Assembly: GCA_018645325.1 (NCBI GenBank)
Contig: JABGOU010000001.1
Span: 124,001-188,000 of the forward strand
DNA: 64,000 nt
DNA from: Desulfobacula sp.
Lineage (GTDB): Bacteria; Desulfobacterota; Desulfobacteria; Desulfobacterales; Desulfobacteraceae
Direction: 5' to 3'
The notes beneath the pieces were generated by a model. The model ran no database searches. It saw only the letters and a program-made list of their open reading frames with translations, and had not been told where the DNA came from. Shown in pieces: positions 18,070 to 25,548 of this stretch. The translations under genes were made by a program, and so were the position numbers. The stretch's first letter is position 1, and each line of letters begins with the position of its first letter.

Positions 18070-18201
18070 TTATTTTAGTTGGCCTATATTGTCTTTAAGT
18101 TGTGAGATCTGAAGGCCAAGACCGATACATTGCTTGCCATCCATGCATATGTCCGCATCTTCTGCTTCAAGCTTGAAAAGGTTTTCTTCTTTCACTGCCA
18201 C
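18070..18201 (-). CDS. possible 43-residue protein
   Basis: A minus-strand frame from GTG 18201 (or GTG 18195) to TAA 18070 encodes a soluble, acidic protein with VKEENLFKLEAED, CMDGKQCIGLGLQ and a C-terminal helix QLKDNIGQLK. A frame of normal residue mix in otherwise very AT-rich DNA suggests real coding. There is only a modest GGGTGG just upstream and no ATG. Family unknown; two Cys spaced CMDGKQC. It could also be the tail of a decayed gene, because the frame is open for ten more codons upstream. Confidence 0.4.
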   Translation of the reverse strand: MAVKEENLFKLEAEDADICMDGKQCIGLGLQISQLKDNIGQLK

Positions 18202-18501
18202 CCTGACCGGTACCCCCCTTTTCCAGGGAGGCTATCCTATAATACTTTTTATCTGTCATCCTCAATCTTTTTTAAAGATTGTCACACATTAAAAGACAGA
18301 TGGTCTATGTAGGTGACAAACAATATGGCAATTCTTATTTTTTAGTCAAGCTAAATTTTAAAATTATTTCCAGCATGATCGCCAGAATACAGACACGAAT
18401 TAATTTGATTTACCGGTTTTTATTTATCTTTTTAGTTATCGAGAGCTGATGAGTAATTTCTCGATAAGATTCCCTCTCCGCCAGAGGTACAGGCAGCAGA
18501 A
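18202..18501. other. intergenic, no gene supported
   Basis: AT-rich stretch. The only structure seen is a perfect hairpin at 18263-18281 (CAATCTTT-TTT-AAAGATTG). A 49-codon plus-strand frame from ATG 18300 exists but has no ribosome site and a composition typical of non-coding DNA. Confidence 0.5.
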
Positions 18502-18717
18502 CTAATGCTGACCTTTTAATTGTTTTCTGATCCTGCGGGGAAGCTTGACATTTAAATTGTCGATTAAAAACTCCTTGAACTCTGAAAGGGCTTGAATTCT
18601 TCCCTCAAGGAATCTTAATTTTTCAGGTTCATTTGAAACATTATCAACACCTTGTTTTGCTTCATTTAATCTTTTATCTATTATTTCGTGAAGGTTTAGC
18701 AAATATATATAGGCCAT
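18502..18717 (-). CDS. small helical protein, paralogue of the next gene
   Basis: 71 residues, nearly all predicted helix (two long amphipathic helices separated at about VSNEPEKL). The pattern Y..L.H.I.DK, then LRFLEGRIQALSEFKEFL and DNL aligns with the neighbour at 18736 (LLFYNGQLEELFSIRKYL), so the two arose by duplication. They lie 18 bp apart on the same strand behind a hydroxyacid dehydrogenase. No Cys, no signal peptide. Function unknown; it could be a coiled-coil partner of the enzyme. Confidence 0.7.
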   Translation of the reverse strand: MAYIYLLNLHEIIDKRLNEAKQGVDNVSNEPEKLRFLEGRIQALSEFKEFLIDNLNVKLPRRIRKQLKGQH

Positions 18718-18735
18718 TTTATTTCCTTAAACATA

Positions 18736-18936
18736 TCATTTATAATACTTTTGGGTGTCAAGATCAATTTTATCGGTCAGGTATTTTCTGATACTGAACA
18801 ACTCTTCTAATTGTCCATTATAAAATAGCAGATTTTCAGAGTCGTCAAGGCTTTGGGCCTTTTTTTTCTCTTTTTGCACTGCTACAATTTTTGATGTCAG
18901 ATAATCATGAATTTTAACTGAATATTCATGTGCCAC
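18736..18936 (-). CDS. small helical protein, paralogue of the previous gene
   Basis: 66 residues with a helical hairpin: KIHDYLTSKIVAVQKEKKKA, then SENLLFYNGQLEELFSIRKYL and a tail LDTQKYY. It begins 16 bp after the hydroxyacid dehydrogenase stop. Similar in layout to the 71-residue neighbour. Function unknown, but tandem conservation with the enzyme gene argues for a real product. Confidence 0.72.
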   Translation of the reverse strand: MAHEYSVKIHDYLTSKIVAVQKEKKKAQSLDDSENLLFYNGQLEELFSIRKYLTDKIDLDTQKYYK

Positions 18937-18952
18937 TTAATATATCTCCCCT

Positions 18953-19906
18953 CTAATACCCTTGATTGAAATCCACACAATATTTCAATGGGATACCTGA
19001 TTGAAATCGTTGAAAATTATCCATGAAAATAGGAGCAATATCCACAAGCACACCTATTGCTGCAGTATGGGACGTAATGAGAATTCCCCTGGTTTTCCAG
19101 AAAGGATGGTCAAGGGGCAATGGTTCTGTCTTGAAAACATCCAGAACGGCTCCGGCGATCTTACCTCTGCTGACTGCATCCACAAGGGCGCCCTCATCAA
19201 GGACACTTCCTCTGCCTATATTGATCAGGACGGATGCAGGTTTCATGGCACTGAAAATGCCGGCATCCAGCAGGCCCATTGTAGCAGGCGTATCCGGAAG
19301 AGTGGAAACCAGATAATCCAGATCCCTGACAAAGGAGGTTATATCATCTCCCTGGGCATATCCCTCATCAATATAATCACTGGAAATTGGGCTCCTGGCA
19401 TACCCCTTTGTTGTCATTTTAAAAAATTTGGCAGCCCTTGCAATAGATTTTCCAATGGATCCTACACCAAGAATACCAATTGATTTATTTTTCAATTGTC
19501 CAGGGACAGTATTATCCCATAGTTTCAATTGCTGAGATCTGAATCGCTCAAGGGATTTTCTTTCATGCATAAGCATGTGGCAGCAGACATATTCCGCCAT
19601 CTGAGAACTAAAAATATCTCCGACATTGGTCAGCAGATAATCTTTTCTTAAGTCTTGACCCATCAAAGGACTTACCCCGGCCCAGGTCGACTGGACCCAT
19701 TCAAGATGTTCAATCCGGGACAGAATAGGCTTTATTAAATCCGGTGCTCCAAGGACAATATTCACTCCTTTACAGAGGACCGCAGCCTCTTCCGGAGTGT
19801 AAGCACTATGTATTTCAAGTCTTTCCATAGCAGCATCCCGGAGAATCCGGGCGTAAGATTCCGAATCCCTGTCCAGGATAAGCAATTTGTTTTTAATAGA
19901 TTCCAT
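18953..19906 (-). CDS. D-2-hydroxyacid dehydrogenase
   Basis: 317 residues, full length for the family. The NAD-binding motif is GILGVGSIGKSIA (about residue 143-155). Catalytic Arg is in INIGRGSVLDE, Glu in KTEPLPLDHPFW, and His in ITSHTAAIG. Family members interconvert 2-oxoacids and D-2-hydroxyacids with NAD(P)H; this one resembles the glyoxylate/hydroxypyruvate-reductase-like branch, but the substrate cannot be fixed. The 3' half is 81% identical in protein to the gene cut by the window start, so the locus has a second copy about 19 kb away. Two small helical proteins follow it directly. Confidence 0.9.
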   Translation of the reverse strand: MESIKNKLLILDRDSESYARILRDAAMERLEIHSAYTPEEAAVLCKGVNIVLGAPDLIKPILSRIEHLEWVQSTWAGVSPLMGQDLRKDYLLTNVGDIFSSQMAEYVCCHMLMHERKSLERFRSQQLKLWDNTVPGQLKNKSIGILGVGSIGKSIARAAKFFKMTTKGYARSPISSDYIDEGYAQGDDITSFVRDLDYLVSTLPDTPATMGLLDAGIFSAMKPASVLINIGRGSVLDEGALVDAVSRGKIAGAVLDVFKTEPLPLDHPFWKTRGILITSHTAAIGVLVDIAPIFMDNFQRFQSGIPLKYCVDFNQGY

Positions 19907-20006
19907 AGTGAACGAGACTATATCCGTTCATGATCAAAGTGGTCAAGTAAAAACAGACAGTTTTACGAGGTCACTTATTATTAAATCACTTTGTGGCAAA
20001 GGAACA

Positions 20007-21977
20007 TTATTTATTCCTGAAATGCTGTTTACCGCCCGGGTCATGGAAGACGGAGTCAAGGTCAGAAAGCCCCAGTTCATAAAGCTTTTTGGCCGTTGGG
20101 CATCCCGTTTCGGGATTCCATCCCCGCAATTGGTAGAACTCATCCCGCATTTTTTTGAAGACTTCCCGGTCCAGGGTTTGGCCTTTACGGCTTAAAACTA
20201 TATCTCCCTCACCTGGTACAAGCACCTCAGGGTTCATAAAAACAGTTTGAACGGGATCAGTGAAATTAAACTCTGCAACCGTATCATCTGTTTTTGGATC
20301 CCAGCCTTCCCGCAAAAGGATGGCACGCTGTTGATTAAAAATAGTTTCACCGTATTTCAGAAGGGCCTTCTCATCCAGGTTTTTTCCCGTCACTGCATTG
20401 AATATACGGGCCTCCATGGTGGTATCGCCCTTTTTATCTTTCGTGTGATTTGAAAACATCAACGGCCAGCAGGAATCACACAAAAGCAAACTGTCCTTTG
20501 CATAGGTACGGTCTATGATGCGTGTGGCAGCCATGGCTTTGCCTTCATGGGAATTAAGGTCCCAGGCCTTTTCATGGCCCCAGAATCTGGCTGCAGCCGC
20601 CCTGTAAACATCAGCAGAAACAGGTGTCGACCCTGGATATTGCAGGTTCATAACCCAGTAACCGATAATCCTGCTGATCTCATGCAGCATGGCAATGGGT
20701 TGACGGGGCTCAAAGGCATACAGCAATCCGTTCATCAAATATTCTCTTGCCGAATAGGTTGCACCATCTCCAACACCTGCAACTTCATTGGCAAAAAGGT
20801 TTTTGGCCTCCATGCCAAGGGTTTCACCAGCCCTAAGCAGTCCTTCAGCAAGGACATCACCAAATCCCTGACGATAAGCGATCATATTACAGAGGCCTTC
20901 AAAAAACTCCCATGTTCCCAGTTTATCAATTTCAAGACCGGTTTTAGAGTCGCTTAGATAACCTGCCTTATAGCCGGCACTGATCCACTGAATGATATTG
21001 TTCATCTCCATGGTACATAAAGACAAATTATTACAAAGTCCTGTTGCATCAAGGGCTGTTTCAGCAGGCTCCCCCGGACGTCCCATTACCCATGAAAAGT
21101 ATACAAACATGGCCTGACACTTTCTAACAACTTCTCTATTGGATCTTGTTTTAAAGGTGGACCGCATTATACAGTCCAAACCACACTGAAAACAGGAGGC
21201 TTTGCCGGCATGGGAAATCTGATCTTCAGGGAATGGATTGAAAGAGGCCTCACGCTGATTTAACTTTATTGTTAAACGATTCAACTGTTTTAATTCCTCT
21301 GGATCACTTATCCGGGGAGATTGAGTCCCTTTCACGGCAATGGCTTTTAGATTTTTAGAGCCCAGAACGGCTCCGAACCCGCCCGTGGCGCTACCCTCAT
21401 TATCAGTCATCAGGTTAGCATTGCGGCACAGGTTCATTCCGGCAGGACCCGTGGTAATGAAATGGGTATTTTTACCATGTTTTTGTTTTAAATACGTACC
21501 CACCTGCTTTACCCCCTCAAGATGAATTATGTCGGCATCCTGGAGTTTTGCTTTTCCATCTGAAATGAATAAATAAACAGGCCTTCTAGCCTTGCCGCAT
21601 ACCATTAGCCCGTCAAAACCGGCTCTTTTTAATCCAGGCCCCCAAAATCCGCCCATGTTGCCATAGCAAAAACCTTCAGGCATCAACATAGGTGATTTTC
21701 CCACAACTTCAAAGCGTGATGCTCCCTGGGCACCTGTTGCAGTCAAAGGTCCGGTCATGAAAATCAAATGATTTTCCGGGTCAAAAGCCCCGGCCGCGGC
21801 AGGAACATATTCCCAGTAAAGGCGGGTGGCAATTCCCCGTCCTCCTAAAAACCGATCCGCATAAGGAAGTGTGTCAATCTCCGTGATACTTTCTGAAGAA
21901 AGGTCGACCTTTAAAATTTTTCCCCACCAGCCATAACTTGAAGAGTTTAAATCATCTGCTTTTTTATCTTCATCCAT
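20007..21977 (-). CDS. aldehyde:ferredoxin oxidoreductase family protein
   Basis: 656 residues from ATG 21977, which has GGGAGGTG directly upstream; an in-frame start 9 codons earlier lacks a ribosome site. The N-terminal block is GKILKVDLSSESITEI and FLGGRGIATRLY; the tungstopterin loop is GSATGGFGAVLGSKNLKAIA. The FeS ligands are in CFQCGLDC (about 264-271) with a later CDSCWP. Family members oxidise aldehydes, or reduce acids, with ferredoxin. It differs markedly from the AOR at 13038 (different length and a different Cys block), so it probably has another substrate. Neighbours are a hydroxyacid dehydrogenase downstream and a DUF362 ferredoxin upstream, a plausible electron partner. Confidence 0.9.
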   Translation of the reverse strand: MDEDKKADDLNSSSYGWWGKILKVDLSSESITEIDTLPYADRFLGGRGIATRLYWEYVPAAAGAFDPENHLIFMTGPLTATGAQGASRFEVVGKSPMLMPEGFCYGNMGGFWGPGLKRAGFDGLMVCGKARRPVYLFISDGKAKLQDADIIHLEGVKQVGTYLKQKHGKNTHFITTGPAGMNLCRNANLMTDNEGSATGGFGAVLGSKNLKAIAVKGTQSPRISDPEELKQLNRLTIKLNQREASFNPFPEDQISHAGKASCFQCGLDCIMRSTFKTRSNREVVRKCQAMFVYFSWVMGRPGEPAETALDATGLCNNLSLCTMEMNNIIQWISAGYKAGYLSDSKTGLEIDKLGTWEFFEGLCNMIAYRQGFGDVLAEGLLRAGETLGMEAKNLFANEVAGVGDGATYSAREYLMNGLLYAFEPRQPIAMLHEISRIIGYWVMNLQYPGSTPVSADVYRAAAARFWGHEKAWDLNSHEGKAMAATRIIDRTYAKDSLLLCDSCWPLMFSNHTKDKKGDTTMEARIFNAVTGKNLDEKALLKYGETIFNQQRAILLREGWDPKTDDTVAEFNFTDPVQTVFMNPEVLVPGEGDIVLSRKGQTLDREVFKKMRDEFYQLRGWNPETGCPTAKKLYELGLSDLDSVFHDPGGKQHFRNK

Positions 21978-22076
21978 CTTCACCTCCCAGGTAATTGAGT
22001 ACAAAATTATGTAAAATCAAAGGTATCATGAATCACAATTCAAGATATTAAAAAAATATTTCCATGTTTTCAAAGT

Positions 22077-23219
22077 TCAAATAAAATTGATTATTTTTCT
22101 CAGGATGGGTGTTTTAAGATGTATCGCACTTTCCGGGCATATTTCCTGGCAGCAAAAGCATTTGATACAATTATCATAGTTGTATACTGGCACAATTGAT
22201 TTATCATTATCTTTAAAAAAAACAGCCTTGGGATCAGCCGGACACAAGGTAACGCAGACCCCACAACGAACACATTTTTCTTTTTCAATATAAGGTTTTG
22301 ATACAAGCCGATTATTCATAAAACCCGACAAAAAACCTGATTTATAAGATTTTATAGGTTTGCGATTAATTTTAAAATCCTCGGTAATAAAACTTTCAAA
22401 ATCATCACCCATAAGTTCAATCTCATCTTTCAGAAATGACCCCATGCCGGCCTGATAACCATATCTTATTGTTGGAACATATTCTGGATTAAGCTTTATT
22501 AACCTGCAGACTATTGCATCCAAAGCAACCGGATCAGAAGACAAAAGAAGTATATTCATTTTTTTGGGAGTTCCGCCTCTTGGCCCGTTACCTTCCATGC
22601 CGTAGATGCCATCCATAATATAAAGCCTCGGGTCGACAAATTTATTCAAATCAACCAGCATTTTTGCAAAATCATCTGCACCGGGTAATTTTAAATGGAA
22701 TTCTCCTTTAAGGACACCGGGAACACAGCCAAATTGATTTTTAATCGCTCCTGTAAATTTTTCCAGTCCATGGGTTTTTAATTTCGGAAGGCTGATAACA
22801 CCGTCAGCATCAAATACGGCTTTTGCAATTGTAAATCTTCTATTCTGAATACCTTTATCAAAAAACACATCAATCCCCGTCTTAAAATCCGCCAATTTGA
22901 TGTTAAATTCATCTGCAACCCGGGCTAATCCTGCTTTTTTTGCAGCCTTTGATGTTTTACCGATTGCCGGCGAGTCTCCATAGGTAACATTTACTCCTGC
23001 ACTTATTAATATTTCGATAACTGCCTTGAAAACAGCCGGATTTGTTGTAACACACTTTTCAGGAGTGTCACCAACAAGGATATTGGGTTTTAATAAAATA
23101 TTTTCGCCTTTTTTAGCAAACAGGGATATACCGCCTAAAAGTGAAATGCCTCTTTCAATAGAAGTTTTCACTGTATCGTATTCATATGATTCACATCTTA
23201 TAAGAACAACTTTGGACAT
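22077..23219 (-). CDS. DUF362 protein with two [4Fe-4S] sites
   Basis: 380 residues. The DUF362 domain (about 1-290) has LLKPNILVGDTPEKCVTTNP and MDGIYGMEGNGPRGG. The C-terminus is a bacterial-type ferredoxin with CVRCGVCVTLCP and CIKCFCCQEICP, eight Cys in all for two [4Fe-4S] clusters. Such proteins are common in anaerobes and presumed to be electron carriers or redox enzymes; the exact reaction is unknown. It is 99 bp ahead of the second AOR on the same strand and could feed or accept its electrons. It is divergent from the H-NOX gene across a 342-bp gap that holds a long palindrome. Confidence 0.9.
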   Translation of the reverse strand: MSKVVLIRCESYEYDTVKTSIERGISLLGGISLFAKKGENILLKPNILVGDTPEKCVTTNPAVFKAVIEILISAGVNVTYGDSPAIGKTSKAAKKAGLARVADEFNIKLADFKTGIDVFFDKGIQNRRFTIAKAVFDADGVISLPKLKTHGLEKFTGAIKNQFGCVPGVLKGEFHLKLPGADDFAKMLVDLNKFVDPRLYIMDGIYGMEGNGPRGGTPKKMNILLLSSDPVALDAIVCRLIKLNPEYVPTIRYGYQAGMGSFLKDEIELMGDDFESFITEDFKINRKPIKSYKSGFLSGFMNNRLVSKPYIEKEKCVRCGVCVTLCPADPKAVFFKDNDKSIVPVYNYDNCIKCFCCQEICPESAIHLKTPILRKIINFI

Positions 23220-23388
23220 AAAAACACCTTTTTTTGTCTTGTGTGGCTTTTATTTGAAACTCTTCAGGAGATTGCCTTTTAAGTGTATGGAAAATTTTGT
23301 CAGCAAAAGTTATCATGTTGCGGATCAAATTACAACTAAAGCAAATCGTTTTAAAATTTTTTTTGTGTAAACGGGCAGAGATCCCTGG

Positions 23389-23412
23389 TATTTGTAAATG
23401 TGTTTACAAATA
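23389..23412. promoter_or_regulatory. long palindrome upstream of H-NOX, probable operator
   Basis: TATTTGTAAA and TTTACAAATA are perfect 10-bp inverted arms around TGTG. It lies between the divergent DUF362 and H-NOX genes, 150 bp before H-NOX. A TATAAT at 23467-23472 could be the -10 box of the H-NOX promoter, though no good -35 is seen. The rest of the 342-bp gap (23220-23561) shows nothing else. Which regulator binds is unknown. Confidence 0.55.
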
Positions 23413-23561
23413 TTAGAAATATTGATACTAAATTCTTGATTCAGATTTTTTATTTATCTGGTCCGATATAATTCAAAGGTACAAGATAAACAAGTGAATA
23501 TTACGCAGGCCATGATTACTGAATATACAAAAACTTATAATACGTTCATGGAGGGAATATT

Positions 23562-24107
23562 ATGAAAGGTATTGTTTTTTCAGAATTTATCGATATGATT
23601 GATGATAAATTCTCCATTGAGACAAGTGAACGCATAATCGATGAAGTAAAGCCGCCTTCCGGTGGCGCTTATACGACGGTGGGCACTTACGATGCCCAGG
23701 AAATGGTGGACATGGTGATAAAATTATCCGAAATCACTTCCATTTCCGTGTCTGATCTTTTGCAGACCTTTGGTCGCCATCTACTCATACGGTTCTCTGA
23801 AGTTTTCCCTGTTTTTTTTGAAGGGGTGACATCAGCCTTTGATTTTTTACCCATGGTGGAAAGTTATGTTCATCTGGAGGTTAAAAAGCTATACAGCGAT
23901 GCTGAATTGCCTTCCTTTGTTTGTGTGTCCCCAGATCCTGACAGGCTTGAAATGACTTACCGATCTGTCCGTAACCTTCCGGACCTGGCCGAAGGACTGA
24001 TCCTGGGCACGGCAGATTATTTTAATGAACGTGTCAAAATTAAACGGGAAAGTATACCGGAAGATCCTTTGGCTGAACTTTTCATCATCACTAAACTCCA
24101 GGATTAG
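23562..24107 (+). CDS. H-NOX heme gas-sensor protein
   Basis: 181 residues, standard length for a stand-alone bacterial H-NOX (heme NO/O2-binding) protein. It starts MKGIVFSEFIDMI; the proximal heme ligand is His104 in SYVHLEVKKLY, followed by LPSF; the heme-propionate motif Y-x-S-x-R is YRSVR in LEMTYRSVRNLPDL. It senses NO (and in some obligate anaerobes O2) and changes the activity of a partner kinase or cyclase. The next gene, 2 bp later, is a diguanylate cyclase and the third was a hybrid kinase, so both partner types are present. The start has GGAGGG 10 bp upstream. Confidence 0.93.
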   Translation: MKGIVFSEFIDMIDDKFSIETSERIIDEVKPPSGGAYTTVGTYDAQEMVDMVIKLSEITSISVSDLLQTFGRHLLIRFSEVFPVFFEGVTSAFDFLPMVESYVHLEVKKLYSDAELPSFVCVSPDPDRLEMTYRSVRNLPDLAEGLILGTADYFNERVKIKRESIPEDPLAELFIITKLQD

Positions 24108-24109
24108 GT

Positions 24110-24796
24110 ATGGGCAATGAAATCGAACTGTTAAAACGAAGACTCCAAAGAGAAAAAAATATAAGGCAACAAGCTGAGAAAATAGCTGAAGAAAAGAGCC
24201 GGGAGCTTTACGTTAAAGGCCTGGAACTGGAAAAAATTCTCAAAGCAGAGAGCCGGGCAAGAAAAAAAATCGAGATATTGTATCAGGAGGTCGAACGCCT
24301 TTCCCTAATTGATCCGCTCACAGAATTGTCCAACCGCCGAAGTTTCAGCACCGAAGCCACGTCCCTGTTCCAACTTGCAATCCGGCATCAAAAGAAACTG
24401 TCCTGCGCCATGCTGGATATTGATTTTTTCAAGAAAGTCAACGACAGCTATGGTCATGATATTGGAGATAATGTTCTGATTGTCTTGGCAAAGGCATGCC
24501 AAGAACAAATCCGCAAGACCGATTTACTGGCTCGCTTTGGCGGAGAGGAATTTTGCTTTATGTTCCCCGAAACCGACCTTAAAAATGCCGTTTTAGTGGT
24601 TGAAAAAATCAGGCACTCGATATCTGAACTGAAGTTTCATTCAGAGAAAAAAAATTTTTCTGTCACTGTCAGCATAGGCGTCTCAGAATTGCTGGATTCC
24701 AACGACAAGATGGAAAGTATGCTCAAACGCAGTGATGCTTCACTTTACAAGGCAAAAGAAACCGGTAGAAACCGTGTTGTTGCCTGGGAGGTTTGA
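24110..24796 (+). CDS. diguanylate cyclase partnered with H-NOX
   Basis: 228 residues. A basic/acidic coiled coil (about 1-65, ELLKRRLQREKNIRQQAEK) leads into a GGDEF domain with the start block DPLTELSNRRSF, metal site LDIDFFKKVND and active site RFGGEEF. No I-site RxxD is obvious five residues before GGEEF (RKTDLLARFGGEEF has R-K-T-D, which does fit RxxD). It makes cyclic di-GMP. The start is 2 bp after the H-NOX stop, so the two are translationally coupled and gas binding likely controls c-di-GMP. Confidence 0.93.
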   Translation: MGNEIELLKRRLQREKNIRQQAEKIAEEKSRELYVKGLELEKILKAESRARKKIEILYQEVERLSLIDPLTELSNRRSFSTEATSLFQLAIRHQKKLSCAMLDIDFFKKVNDSYGHDIGDNVLIVLAKACQEQIRKTDLLARFGGEEFCFMFPETDLKNAVLVVEKIRHSISELKFHSEKKNFSVTVSIGVSELLDSNDKMESMLKRSDASLYKAKETGRNRVVAWEV

Positions 24797-25540
24797 AAAT
24801 GAGGTATATTCTAATATGCTGAAGCGTAAAAAAAAAAGAATATTAAGGCTGGTCGCTTTTTTTACGATTTGCTGGACAGCTGTTTTGGCAGGCTTTTATT
24901 CATGGTCCATCAAAAGTGAATTGGGCCAGACTTATGAACTTTCAAAATACCAGGCTCAAGCATTTTTTCAGGATATTGTTACTACTCGATACTGGAATGC
25001 AGAGCATGGCGGCGTTTATGTGCCTGTAACAGATACCACACAACCCAATCTATATTTAAAAGATCAACAACGCGATATCACCACAAAAAGCGGACTTAAA
25101 TTAACAAAAATTAATCCAGCCTATATGACCCGGCAAATTGGAGAGCTTGCAGAAAAAAGAAACCAGGTTTGGTTCCACATAACAAGCAATAATCCAATCC
25201 GCCCTAAAAATGCCCCGGATAAATGGGAATCTGATATATTAAAGTCTTTTGAATCTGGTTTAAAAGACTTTGCCGAATTTTCTGAATCAGAAGCCGGTAC
25301 AAAAGTATTTCGATATATGGCTCCGTTGTGGGTGGAACCGGCATGTTTGAAATGCCATTTGACACAAGGATATAAAAAAGGAGACTTAAGGGGTGGAATA
25401 AGTGTTACAATAGATGCAGAGTCTATTATCAGGACCCAGAAAAATCAAATCATCAAACTAACTGTTCTACATATTTCCATATGGGCTATTGGAGTTTTAA
25501 TTCTTCTATTTGGCGGCTACCTTCAAAACAAGGATATTAC

Positions 25541-25548
25541 TCATTTAA
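25541..25548. repeat. target-site duplication, left copy
   Basis: TCATTTAA, immediately before the left inverted repeat of the IS; the same 8 bp occur after the right end at 27174-27181. Both copies are exact. Confidence 0.88.

Noticed and set aside
18130-18312. Plus-strand 60-codon frame
   Set aside because: It is antisense to the better small minus-strand frame and looks like non-coding composition (many Phe, Cys and His).
18300-18449. Plus-strand frame from ATG 18300
   Set aside because: No ribosome site and AT-driven residue content.
19887-20195. Plus-strand frame of 102 codons
   Set aside because: It overlaps the end of the second AOR on the other strand and has no family likeness or ribosome site.
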